From JBFELO01 sp041552055 (GTDB lineage Bacteria > Acidobacteriota > Thermoanaerobaculia > Thermoanaerobaculales > Sulfomarinibacteraceae), in the NCBI GenBank assembly GCA_041552055.1, contig JBFELO010000093.1, positions 1 through 18,266 of the forward strand: a stretch of 18,266 nucleotides of DNA, given 5' to 3'. Under the pieces are notes generated by a model. It had not been told where the DNA came from. It did not search any database and saw nothing but the letters and a program-made list of their open reading frames with translations. How positions within the stretch are numbered: the stretch's first letter is position 1; the number at the start of each line of letters is the position of its first letter. A program made the position numbers and the translations under genes. This document shows, in pieces, positions 1 through 7,207 of the stretch.

Positions 1-618
1 ACCGATCATGAGGCCCTCAGGAGGTCGGCCAAGGCAGCCGCTGCTGCGCTCGCATCGGGTGGCACGGTTCGGGTGACGAGTAGCGGCGGCACCGACATCA
101 CATTCGCGGTCGACGACGTCCCGCCGCGCATCAACTGCGGGCGGCCCGACGACAACGTCGTGCCATACGGGCCGATGCAGGGGTGGCTCCCAGCCGGCGA
201 GGCGTACGCGCCCATCCGCGCCGGCAGCGCCAACGGCACTGTCGTGGTCCCGAGCATGGACTTCCGGGGCTCGGCGCTGAAGAACGTGACGATGACCTTC
301 AAGGATGGCGTGATGACGGAGATGTCCTCCGAGTCTGATCTCGAGGGACTGCGGGGATTCCTCGACTCGACGACCGGCGACACGAAAATGCTGTCGATCG
401 TCGACATCGGTGTCAATCCCGACAGCCACCCGATCGAAGGGTCGGATTACGCATCATGGGAAATGGGCGGAATGGTGACGCTGGCCACTGGCGACAACAG
501 CTGGGCCGGCGGCAACGTGGTGTCGACCGGCGCCCTCACGCTCCACCTGCCCGGTGCAACGCTCGCAGTCGGCGAGACGACCGTGTGTGACGGGGGAAAG
601 CTGAAGGTTTCTGGTTAG
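1..618 (+). CDS. M29-like aminopeptidase, C-terminal part (5' end outside window)
   Basis: The frame is open from the first base, so the gene starts upstream; 205 residues are visible. The sequence reads like the C-terminal half of M29 (aminopeptidase T/AmpS-type) metallopeptidases. It has the LPAGEAYAPIRAGSANGTVVV-like block, where family members have a metal-binding Glu in a P-G/A-G-E motif, then a DIGVNP segment and a TLATGDNSWAGGN segment equivalent to the family's glycine-rich end region. M29 enzymes are two-metal exopeptidases, usually cytosolic. Oddities: the His expected in the HIA-type motif is Leu here (VTLATGDN), and the HVD-type motif near the end reads LHLP, keeping His but not Asp. 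Two metal ligands may therefore be absent, and the protein may be a divergent or inactive member. The stop lies at 616-618, directly against the S9 homology that follows. Family assignment is from memory of motifs and is moderately sure. Confidence 0.6.
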   Translation, partial: TDHEALRRSAKAAAAALASGGTVRVTSSGGTDITFAVDDVPPRINCGRPDDNVVPYGPMQGWLPAGEAYAPIRAGSANGTVVVPSMDFRGSALKNVTMTFKDGVMTEMSSESDLEGLRGFLDSTTGDTKMLSIVDIGVNPDSHPIEGSDYASWEMGGMVTLATGDNSWAGGNVVSTGALTLHLPGATLAVGETTVCDGGKLKVSG

Positions 619-731
619 CCGGCCTGCTCGGTTTCACGCATGACGGCGGCTCGTTCATCGCCATCACGAACGAGCGGGACGCGCGCTTTTTCGATGTCTA
701 TAAGTACGCCACTGACGATTACGAACGGGAG

Positions 732-2117
732 ATGATCTTTCGGAACGACGAGGGGTTCCAGCTGAAGGACATCTCGCCCAACGAGCGATACCTGGCCCTG
801 CTCAAGGTTCGGACGGTCCACGACTCCGACATTTGTCTCTTCGACCGCCAGACCGCAGAGTTGAAGCACCTCACGCCTCATGAGGGAGATGTCGCGCACA
901 ATCCGCAGGCCTTCAGCGCAGACGGCTCCGGCCTCTACTGGACGACCGACGAGGGCAGCGAGTTCGCCTACCTGGTCCGCTACGACCTCGAGGCGGGAAA
1001 TCGGGAAACGCTGCTGGAGCCCGACTGGGACGTCTGGTTCGCGAAACCCTCGAAACTCGGGACGTTCATCGTGGTCGGAATCAACAACGATGCACGGACG
1101 CAGATTCAGGTCTACGACACAGCGACCATGACCCCGCTGGAGCTCCCCGAGATTCCGGACGGCGACATCACGTCCCTCCAAATCTCCGATGACGAGACCA
1201 AGGTCGCCTTCTGTCTGAGCACGAGTCGGCAGCCCCGTGACCTGTACGTGTGGGATCTGCACGGTGAACCCCGCCGACTCGCGCGCTCGCTGCCCGACAG
1301 CATTGATGCCGCAGATCTTGTCGACGGCGAGATCATGCGCTTCTCTTCGTACGATGGTCTCGAGATCCCAGGAATCCTGTACACACCCCACCAGGCCGCC
1401 TCGGAGAACCCTGCTCCCGCACTGGTCTGGGTCCACGGAGGTCCGGGTGGACAGTCCCGGATCGGATACGGCGCCCTGCTGCAGTATCTCGTGAACCACG
1501 GATATGTGGTCTACGCGATCAACAACCGCGGAAGCGGCGGCTACGGCAAGACCTTCTACCGGGCAGACGACCGAAAGCACGGCGAGGCGGATCTCGGGGA
1601 CTGCGTGGCCAGCAGGCAGATGCTCATCGACACGGGCTACGTCGATCCCGACCGCATCGGCATCATCGGCCGCAGCTACGGCGGCTACATGGTGCTCGCC
1701 GCTCTGACCCTGCAGCCGGAAGCGTTCGCGGTCGGGGTCGACAGTTTCGGAATCTCCAACTGGGTACGGACCTTGGAGAGCGTCCCGGCCTGGTGGGAGT
1801 CCTTCCGGGAGGCGCTTTACGTCGAACTGGGGGACCCGAGCGAGGATGCGGAGCGCCTGCGGCGCATCTCGCCGCTGTTCAACGCCGACAACATCAGACG
1901 GCCCTTCATGGTGCTGCAGGGAGCCAACGATCCGAGGGTTCTCAAGGTCGAGTCGGAAGAGATCGTCGAGGCCTCCAGGGCCAACGGTGTCGAGGTCGAC
2001 TACCTGCTGTTCGAGGACGAGGGACACGGCTTCGAGAAGAAAGAGAACCGGGTACGGGGTTACCGTGCAATTCGCGAATTTCTCGATCGGCACCTCAAGG
2101 GTGTTGCCACCGGTTGA
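732..2117 (+). CDS. S9 family peptidase (prolyl oligopeptidase type), lacking its N-terminus
   Basis: Serine exopeptidase/acylaminoacyl-peptidase-like enzyme. Counting from the ATG at 732, residues 1-200 hold WD-like propeller blades (FDRQTAELKHLTPHEGD, then TTDEGSEFAYLVRYDLEAG), and residues 210-461 hold the alpha/beta hydrolase. The oxyanion motif is HGGPGG, the nucleophile is Ser315 in GRSYGGYM, Asp400 lies in GANDPRV and His432 in GHGF, so the catalytic half is complete. The start is the problem. S9-like coding continues in the same frame upstream of 732 (GFTHDGGSFIAITNERDARFF, about 621-690) back to a TGA at 588-590, with no ATG, GTG or TTG anywhere between. The ATG at 732 lies inside a propeller blade and has a purine run touching it rather than a spaced Shine-Dalgarno. 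Full-length relatives are about 640-690 residues with a signal peptide, so roughly 150 or more residues are missing. Probably a truncated gene; product unlikely to be secreted or correctly folded. Confidence 0.85.
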   Translation: MIFRNDEGFQLKDISPNERYLALLKVRTVHDSDICLFDRQTAELKHLTPHEGDVAHNPQAFSADGSGLYWTTDEGSEFAYLVRYDLEAGNRETLLEPDWDVWFAKPSKLGTFIVVGINNDARTQIQVYDTATMTPLELPEIPDGDITSLQISDDETKVAFCLSTSRQPRDLYVWDLHGEPRRLARSLPDSIDAADLVDGEIMRFSSYDGLEIPGILYTPHQAASENPAPALVWVHGGPGGQSRIGYGALLQYLVNHGYVVYAINNRGSGGYGKTFYRADDRKHGEADLGDCVASRQMLIDTGYVDPDRIGIIGRSYGGYMVLAALTLQPEAFAVGVDSFGISNWVRTLESVPAWWESFREALYVELGDPSEDAERLRRISPLFNADNIRRPFMVLQGANDPRVLKVESEEIVEASRANGVEVDYLLFEDEGHGFEKKENRVRGYRAIREFLDRHLKGVATG

Positions 2118-2216
2118 GTTTCAATCCCGCCGACCGAGGGAGAAACTCCCATCGGGCACACGGCTCGACGCGATGACGAACGACGTGCCATGTAGAGGGG
2201 CGGTCAGGAGTCGGCC

Positions 2217-2750
2217 ATGAACAGGCGACTCGCGGCGGCTGGTTTGATCGTTTCGGTGTGCTGGATCTCGGGATGCCGGGATCGCGCGGCGATGGCCGAA
2301 CTCGCGGCGATGAAGGCCGAGGCGCAGATCGAGGAGCAAAACAGAGCGATCGTGTCACGCTGGTTCAGCGAGGTGACCAGAGAGAACTTCGACCAGCTGT
2401 TCGGGGAGTTCTCCGCTGCGGATTGTGTCCAGCGGATGCCACCGAACGCTGAACCGATGGGGCCTGATGAGTTCAAGAGACTGGTCAAGGATTTCTATTC
2501 GGCTTTTTCAGAGGTCACGCACACGGTCGAAGACCTGGTCACGGAAGGGGACAGGGTCGCGGCGAGTGTCTCGGTCCGCGCCGTTCATACAAGCGAGTTC
2601 TTGGGTGTTCCCGCAACGGGGAAAGACCTGGAGTGGACGGCAATCGCCATCTTCAGGATCTCGGATGGAACGATCCAGGGACGGTGGGAGATTCACGACG
2701 ATTCGGGAATGAAGCGGCAGCTCGGGATCGAGTGCCGACCGAGAGAATAG
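2217..2750 (+). CDS. SnoaL/ester-cyclase-like lipoprotein
   Basis: A 177-residue protein with a lipoprotein signal peptide: charged n-region MNRR, hydrophobic stretch, and lipobox I-S-G-C with Cys20 as the lipidated residue. A short Ala/Glu-rich linker (about 21-45) follows, then one SnoaL-like cone-shaped alpha+beta barrel domain (about 45-170). The pattern matches the PF07366-type family: NRAIVSRWFSEV, FSAADCVQRMPP, FYSAFSEVTHTVEDLVTEGDRVA, HTSEFLGVPATGKDLEWTAIAIFRISDGTI, and a closing W-x-I-H-D-D. Family members in secondary metabolism are polyketide cyclases, but most genomic members have no known substrate and a function cannot be read here. AGGAG at about 2207-2211 sits well spaced before the ATG. 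It stands 99 bases after the S9 stop and may be transcribed with it. The lipid anchor implies an envelope location. Confidence 0.8.
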   Translation: MNRRLAAAGLIVSVCWISGCRDRAAMAELAAMKAEAQIEEQNRAIVSRWFSEVTRENFDQLFGEFSAADCVQRMPPNAEPMGPDEFKRLVKDFYSAFSEVTHTVEDLVTEGDRVAASVSVRAVHTSEFLGVPATGKDLEWTAIAIFRISDGTIQGRWEIHDDSGMKRQLGIECRPRE

Positions 2751-2974
2751 ACGACACAAGCGTGCGCATGGTCGTACCGTGGTATCACGCGCATCAGGGT
2801 TCGTTCGTCATCCGTCGCGCCACGTCGAGACAAAAACCCCATGAATAATGCGGGCTCGCGGTGTTTGTTGAGGTGATGCCCTTGACGGTCGCCTGGTTAT
2901 TCTCTTCGTGCCCAACGTCGAAAGCGATAGAGAGTGTTTGATTCCCGTTGCCAACAACATCCCTGACGACGCCC

Positions 2975-3003
2975 TTGACAATCTGCCGGGCAGAGTTTAC
3001 TTT
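2975..3003 (+). promoter_or_regulatory. Likely sigma70-type promoter of the 3047-3998 operon
   Basis: A perfect -35 hexamer TTGACA lies at 2975-2980. A T/A-rich stretch starts 15-17 bases later (TTTACT at 2996-3001, 4 of 6 to consensus, or TACTTT at 2998-3003), in an otherwise GC-rich background. The next better hexamer, TATACT at 3003-3008, is 22 bases from the -35, too far for a normal spacer. The -10 region runs straight into the TACTTTG half-sites, so a bound regulator would compete with RNA polymerase. Confidence 0.55.
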
Positions 3004-3028
3004 ATACTTTGTATAGCAAAGTACTTTG
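2998..3028 (+). promoter_or_regulatory. TACTTTG half-site cluster with a 19-bp palindrome (putative operator)
   Basis: A perfect 7+5+7 palindrome, TACTTTG-TATAG-CAAAGTA, covers 3005-3023. A further direct copy of TACTTTG sits at 3022-3028 and a near copy TACTTTA at 2998-3004. The cluster covers the -10 region and the start of the leader of a gene pair whose second member is a winged-helix regulator of the HTH_34 type. By analogy with other MarR/ArsR-like regulators that control their own operons, this is the most likely autoregulatory operator. The binding partner is inferred, not shown. Confidence 0.6.
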
Positions 3029-3046
3029 GATTGGAGTCAAAAATCG

Positions 3047-3688
3047 ATGTTTGATGCTGACTTGAGACGAATCGAACTGTCCGCCTACCGGTCGGTGATG
3101 GATTCGGGCCTGTGGGATCTTTTTCTCGCGAGCATCGTGGCGATGCTCGCCATTGCTCCCCTGCTGAGCGTTTATCTGGGCGACTTCTGGAGCTCGGTCG
3201 TGTTCCTCCCGGTGTTCGTCGCGCTGCTGGTGATGATCCGGGTCCTCCAGAGTCGCGTCATCAAGCCCAGAATCGGCACGGTCGAATTCGCCCGCCCACG
3301 CCGGCAGCGCCTCGTCATGCTGACCGTGATCATGCTGGTTGTGAACATCATCGCATTCGCTGTCGGGCTCGTGGCGTCTGCCCGTGCACCAGCCGTGGAC
3401 GGAATGGTGGTCTCGCTCGGCATGTCTCTGGTGATACTGGTCGGTTTCTCGCTCGCCGCCTATCTTCTCGAGATTCCCCGGGTGTTCTTCTACGGCCTTC
3501 TCCTGGCAGGTGCACCGCCCGTGGGAGAGGCACTGTTCAGGCGGGGTTATGCCTCCCACCACGGATTCCCGGTTGTCTTCGGGGTGTGTGCCACAGTGAT
3601 TCTGGTCAGTGGAATCGTGAGGTTCATCCAGTTTCTGCCGCCGCCGCGCTACGATGAGCAGGCGTTTCCGGAAAGCGTCGATGAGTGA
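3047..3688 (+). CDS. Polytopic membrane protein, first gene of a regulator operon
   Basis: A 213-residue protein from the ATG at 3047, preceded by GGAG at about 3033-3036. A TTG seven codons upstream (3026) is possible but lies inside the operator cluster, so I prefer 3047. An N-terminal amphipathic part is followed by hydrophobic segments at about 22-43, 48-66, 88-109, 118-140 and 174-195, with perhaps one more at 145-162: five or six helices. A basic loop between helices 2 and 3 contains KPRIGTVEFARPRRQR, a P-R-x-G-x-V motif that recurs in membrane proteins encoded beside HTH_34 regulators. No catalytic residues or transport signature are recognisable, so no function can be assigned. The next gene starts inside its last codons, so the two are co-translated. 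It may be the target or sensor partner of that regulator. Confidence 0.75.
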   Translation: MFDADLRRIELSAYRSVMDSGLWDLFLASIVAMLAIAPLLSVYLGDFWSSVVFLPVFVALLVMIRVLQSRVIKPRIGTVEFARPRRQRLVMLTVIMLVVNIIAFAVGLVASARAPAVDGMVVSLGMSLVILVGFSLAAYLLEIPRVFFYGLLLAGAPPVGEALFRRGYASHHGFPVVFGVCATVILVSGIVRFIQFLPPPRYDEQAFPESVDE

Positions 3689-3998
3689 TCCTGATCAGCG
3701 TCCGGATCTGTGGATCGATTCCGTCATCCACGCGCCGGCCCGATTACAGATTGTCATGCAGCTGTTCGTGATCGATGCGGCCGACGCGACCTTTCTCCTC
3801 AACAGAACCGGCCTCACCTGGGGAAACCTCTCCACCCACATCAGCAAGCTGGAAGACGCCGGGTATGTGGCGATCGAGAAGACGTTCCAGGCGAAAAAGC
3901 CCCGCACAATGCTCCGCCTCACCGAGAAGGGGCGAACCGCGTTCGAGACCTATCGCCGCACGATGCGGCAGATCCTTTCCGACACGGCCGACGCTTGA
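3681..3998 (+). CDS. Winged-helix transcriptional regulator (HTH_34 type, MarR/ArsR-like)
   Basis: A 105-residue DNA-binding protein that is almost entirely one winged-helix domain: DSVIHAPARLQIVMQLF (helix 1), the recognition region LTWGNLSTHISKLEDAGYVAIEK, then a basic wing FQAKKPRTMLRLTEKGR and a C-terminal helix ending in LSDTADA. The L-x-x-G-N-L-S-x-H-I-x-K-L-E-x-A-G-Y-V block is the hallmark of the PF13601-like family, whose members are about 100 residues long. I chose the ATG at 3681 over the one at 3654 because it overlaps the upstream stop in ATGAGTGA (8-base overlap), as in coupled operons, and the longer start adds only a basic tail taken from the neighbour's reading frame. There is no ligand-binding domain, so signal input may come from a partner, possibly the adjacent membrane protein. 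It probably binds the TACTTTG sites at 2998-3028. Confidence 0.85.
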   Translation: MSDPDQRPDLWIDSVIHAPARLQIVMQLFVIDAADATFLLNRTGLTWGNLSTHISKLEDAGYVAIEKTFQAKKPRTMLRLTEKGRTAFETYRRTMRQILSDTADA

Positions 3999-4234
3999 TT
4001 TTGCGGGTCGCCAACCTTCCCGCCTCGGCAATCTGGCAGGTTGCTCTCGCAATGCACATATCGTAGATAGGAATATTGAATCTCAAGACACAATTACTCG
4101 AAACGAGAGGAAAAGAGGGCTGGTGGTCGTGAGTATTGAATTCTGTGAGTGGTCGAGAGGTTCGATGGTTCAGTGCCGTGCCGGAGCGGGCAGGGAACTG
4201 ATTCCGACCTTGAGAATGGGAGGAGAATCGGTGC

Positions 4235-5224
4235 ATGTCTGACGAATTGTCAATTACCAGCTACCTTCCTCCCGAGGTCATCGAATACCCGGGCAAGTGG
4301 CTCGTCGCGGCGGGCGGATCGGCCGCCAACGAGGTCTTCCTGTTCTTCGACCGCATCGAGATCGGCCGTTTCCGCGAGAAACGGCGACTACCGGGCGTGC
4401 TGTTGGTCCACGATCCCACGGTATCGTCCCGCCACTGCGTCGTCACCCAGGAGCCCGATGGCAGGTGCTTCGTACGCGACATGAGTCGCAACGGCACCCG
4501 CGTCGATGGACGCAGATTGACCCCGAACCTCAAGTCCGAGCTCGAGCTCGGTCAGGTGCTGTCGATCGGGAGGTTTCTCCGGCTGCGGTTGGACGGGACG
4601 CCGCCAGAGGGATCCGAATTCGCTGCAGTCGAATCCGAGACCCAGGGGCTCGGGGGAACGACGCTGGTCACCGTGCTGGTCGGTGACATTCGTAACTACA
4701 CCTCACTCGTCCAGCTGGTGGGTGCCGCCGAACTGCAGGAGTCTGTGAACCGGGTGTTTCGGCGCATGGAGAACGAGGTGCAGCGTCTCGGAGGGACGAT
4801 CAAGGAGTTCCAGGGCGATGCGCTGTTCGCGTTCTGGGAGAGGACTCCCGGCGCGTGTCACGTCACCGAGGCATGCAAGGCTGCGCTGCACCTCGATCAG
4901 TTCGTCGGCAGGCTGGCGGCGGACCCGGCGGTCTGGAGTGTCGGCGGGTTTCCGCTGCAAATGGACTTCGCGCTCGCTACCGGAATGGTCACCATTTCGG
5001 GCTACGGCAATGACGGAGCTCTCGGTCTGTCCATGGTCGGGGAACCGGTGGTGCTGGCCTTTCGCATCGAGAAGGTGGCTGACGCGTCGACCGGCCCGAT
5101 CATCGTATGTCCCTCGACCCGCGCTCTCGCCGATGGCTCATTCGAGTTCAAGGAACTCGGCCTCCACGAGGTGAAGGGGTTCGACGAAGCGCAGAACCTC
5201 TACTCGCTCGTGAGTCAAGAATAG
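4235..5224 (+). CDS. FHA domain fused to a class III nucleotide cyclase domain
   Basis: A 329-residue soluble protein. An FHA phosphothreonine-binding domain spans about 35-120: Gly44-Arg45, Ser64/Ser65-Arg66-His67 and Asn86-Gly87-Thr88 are the expected ligand-contact residues. A class III adenylate/guanylate cyclase domain spans about 142-325. Both metal-binding Asp residues appear present: Asp151 in VGDIRNYTSL and Asp195 in FQGDALFAFW. The Arg of the transition-state pair is Arg277 (LAFRIEK). However, the Asn normally found four residues earlier is Val273, and the Lys that normally selects ATP is Glu191 in my alignment, with Ser266 in place of the usual Asp/Thr. Activity and nucleotide choice are therefore uncertain. 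FHA-cyclase fusions link Ser/Thr phosphorylation to cyclic-nucleotide signalling. No kinase gene lies in the window. GGAGGAG at about 4220-4226 precedes the ATG. Confidence 0.9.
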   Translation: MSDELSITSYLPPEVIEYPGKWLVAAGGSAANEVFLFFDRIEIGRFREKRRLPGVLLVHDPTVSSRHCVVTQEPDGRCFVRDMSRNGTRVDGRRLTPNLKSELELGQVLSIGRFLRLRLDGTPPEGSEFAAVESETQGLGGTTLVTVLVGDIRNYTSLVQLVGAAELQESVNRVFRRMENEVQRLGGTIKEFQGDALFAFWERTPGACHVTEACKAALHLDQFVGRLAADPAVWSVGGFPLQMDFALATGMVTISGYGNDGALGLSMVGEPVVLAFRIEKVADASTGPIIVCPSTRALADGSFEFKELGLHEVKGFDEAQNLYSLVSQE

Positions 5225-5466
5225 AGAACTCCGGTCAGGCGACCCACGAGATCGGCGAGTTCCGTTGCTCGGACACACCACCGATCGATCGAGACCACCC
5301 CGATCAGCCATCTCGGCCCGCTCTCCTCGCGATCTCGCGCCGGGCGGGACATCCGAGCCGCTCTGTCCCTGGAAGCGCCGCCGGAAACCCGTCCACCTCG
5401 GCGAGCGGCAGGCTGATCTGCGGTCTGCAAGAATCGTTTGGGCCGGCACCTAAACGAGTTGGTACC

Positions 5467-6774
5467 CTACTCTCCAATTGGCAGAACGACCTCCGTGAGC
5501 AGCCGCTGTCCGAACTCGGCGAGTCTGATGTTCGCCTCACGACCGCCCAGGTTCGCGAGCACGATCACGCCCGTGGCGCGGTCCGGGATGATGCCCACAA
5601 ACGCTCCATGGCCGGCGGTTCGGCCACGGTGGCCAAGCATGACCCCGACATCGGCCCGCCGAGTGACGAACCAGCCGAGCGCGACCTCGTCCTTCCCGTC
5701 CTGGGACAGCCACCTGGGGCGCAGGAGTTCGGTCCGCGCGGTCGCGGAGAGTCGACCCGCCGTGGTCGACCGGTCGTTCCAGAGCGCCGAAATGAACCGT
5801 GCCAGGTCGCGAACGGTCGACCGGTGCGACCCACAGCCGGCGAGAACGCCGTACTCCCAGTGCGGAGCCTCGTCAGTCGAGTCGGCTGTCTCGTACCCCA
5901 CCGCGTACCGTGTCCGCTGGTCGTCGCTGAGCCGTACGACGGTGTCGGTCATTCCAAGCGGCCCAAGCAGCTCTTCCTCGACGAGGTGCTCGTACGGGGT
6001 GGCGGCGGCGCGCGCCATCACATGTCCAAGCAAGCCTGTGCCCAGGCTCGAGTAGGCGAGATCGGTCCCTGGGGGATAGAGGAGCTTGGTCTGCGCGAGC
6101 CCCTGGAACAGCCGCTCGGCCGAGTAGTCGGGCCACTGCCACTCGGGGAGGTGGGATACGTTCAGCGGCCGTCCCGGAAGGCCGGAGGTGTGGGTGGCGA
6201 GGTGCTCAAGGGTCATCGGTGGTCCGCCGGATGGATGCGTCGGGACCTCGACGCCTTTCGGCAGCCAGCGGTCGACCGGGTCGTCGATATGCACGACTCC
6301 ACGATCGTCGAGCACTGCGAGGACAGCCGTGGTCAACACCTTGCCGACGGATCCGATGTCGTAGATCGTCTCGGTGGTTGCCGCGCGACCTGAACGTTTA
6401 TCGGCGATTCCGAGCGCTTGCTCGTAGACCAAGGCGTCGCCCCGGACAACGCCGACGATCAGGCTCGGATACGACCCGGTTTCGAAGAAACCATGAACGC
6501 TTTGTTCGATCCGATCGAATCGACCACGCGGTGCTTCGAGGTCCATCCAGAACGTCTCGTCCCAGGGCTCCTGCCCCCGCGAGTGGTGCCCCTGCAGCTC
6601 TGTTCTGATCGTGCGCGCTCGAGCCCAGGCGGCCCTGCAGCCCAAGGTGTCAAGCATGCGCGCGGCCGACGTCACCGCCCTCTCATCGTCCAGGAACTCC
6701 TCAGCCTGTGCCGCGGTCGCCCCGGCGGTCACCGTCATGAGAATCGAAAGGGTGGCCGCGATCTGCCGTTTCAT
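5467..6774 (-). CDS. Exported serine hydrolase, beta-lactamase/penicillin-binding-protein fold
   Basis: A 435-residue protein. The ATG at 6774 is chosen because GGAGG lies 7 bases upstream on the minus strand and the product begins with a clean signal peptide (MKRQIAATLSILMTVTAGAT, cleavage near AQA-E). Residues about 28-87 form an extra N-terminal segment with an LDTLG-R-AW...PW-E-FW-DLEAPRGRFD pattern that I cannot place in a family. Residues 88-435 form the class C beta-lactamase-like esterase/D-aminopeptidase fold (PF00144). Ser142 and Lys145 are the S-x-x-K pair (GSVGK), Tyr241-Ser-Ser stands where Y-x-N is usual, and His382-Arg-Gly replaces K-T-G, as in many esterase members. LEHLATHTSGLP and GLLG are family markers. 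The substrate may be a D-peptide, ester or beta-lactam; it cannot be read. It converges with the FHA-cyclase gene and diverges from the gene at 7208. Confidence 0.85.
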   Translation of the reverse strand: MKRQIAATLSILMTVTAGATAAQAEEFLDDERAVTSAARMLDTLGCRAAWARARTIRTELQGHHSRGQEPWDETFWMDLEAPRGRFDRIEQSVHGFFETGSYPSLIVGVVRGDALVYEQALGIADKRSGRAATTETIYDIGSVGKVLTTAVLAVLDDRGVVHIDDPVDRWLPKGVEVPTHPSGGPPMTLEHLATHTSGLPGRPLNVSHLPEWQWPDYSAERLFQGLAQTKLLYPPGTDLAYSSLGTGLLGHVMARAAATPYEHLVEEELLGPLGMTDTVVRLSDDQRTRYAVGYETADSTDEAPHWEYGVLAGCGSHRSTVRDLARFISALWNDRSTTAGRLSATARTELLRPRWLSQDGKDEVALGWFVTRRADVGVMLGHRGRTAGHGAFVGIIPDRATGVIVLANLGGREANIRLAEFGQRLLTEVVLPIGE

Positions 6775-7207
6775 CTCGGCACCTCCACGAGCCCTTGCCG
6801 CAAATCTCCAAGACACGTGCGGGTTGGCGATCGCACCTGTGATCGCGCCGAAGATCTGGTCGGCGACTTCGATCTCGATAGCTCGCCGAGTTGCTCCCGA
6901 ACTCTACAGGTGCGTATACGGGCGGTGTCCCTCTGGGTTGTCGCGACGCCCTTCAGGGCAGACCAACACGCGGCGGGAACCCCCCCAGCGCCACACGAGG
7001 TCGTGGACAAGGACCCTGTGGATGCCATGTGGGTTCCAGACTTCAGGACCCCGGAAAACTTAGAGCGGCATTGTCGCGTCGAGCCCGGGTGCCTCGCACA
7101 GCCATGGACTTCACTGAAGCTGGCATGCCCCACGTGCACGATGGCGTGGTGCCGCAACAGCGAAGGGTTCGGCACGTAGTTCATTCTGGACGCGCGGAGG
7201 GGGGCGG
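6775..7207. other. 433-bp divergent intergenic region
   Basis: This stretch lies between the divergently oriented serine hydrolase and the GT-C-like membrane protein, so it should hold both promoters. I find no convincing gene, RNA or clear -35/-10 pair in it. Its open frames (for example on the minus strand through 6900-7200) have no recognisable protein character. A 6-bp inverted repeat GCGATC...GATCGC with an 8-base spacer occurs near 6828-6848 and could be an operator, but this is weak. The only firm signal is the Shine-Dalgarno GGAGG at 7196-7200 for the next gene. Confidence 0.4.

Noticed and set aside
615..2093. Long minus-strand open frame opposite the S9 gene
   Set aside because: It mirrors codon-position bias of the S9 gene in GC-rich DNA, has no domain-like sequence or ribosome site, and the plus strand encodes clear catalytic motifs.
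2878..2979. Direct repeat GCCCTTGAC at 2878-2886 and 2971-2979
   Set aside because: Only nine bases; the second copy is explained by the TTGACA -35 element and the first has no -10 at a proper distance.
4012..4043. Inverted repeat CAACCT...AGGTTG with inner GCC/GGC after the regulator gene, as a terminator
   Set aside because: A 4-base bulge interrupts the stem and no T-run follows; too weak to call.
5225..5466. Terminator between the convergent FHA-cyclase and serine hydrolase genes
   Set aside because: No stable stem followed by T-rich sequence could be seen on either strand.
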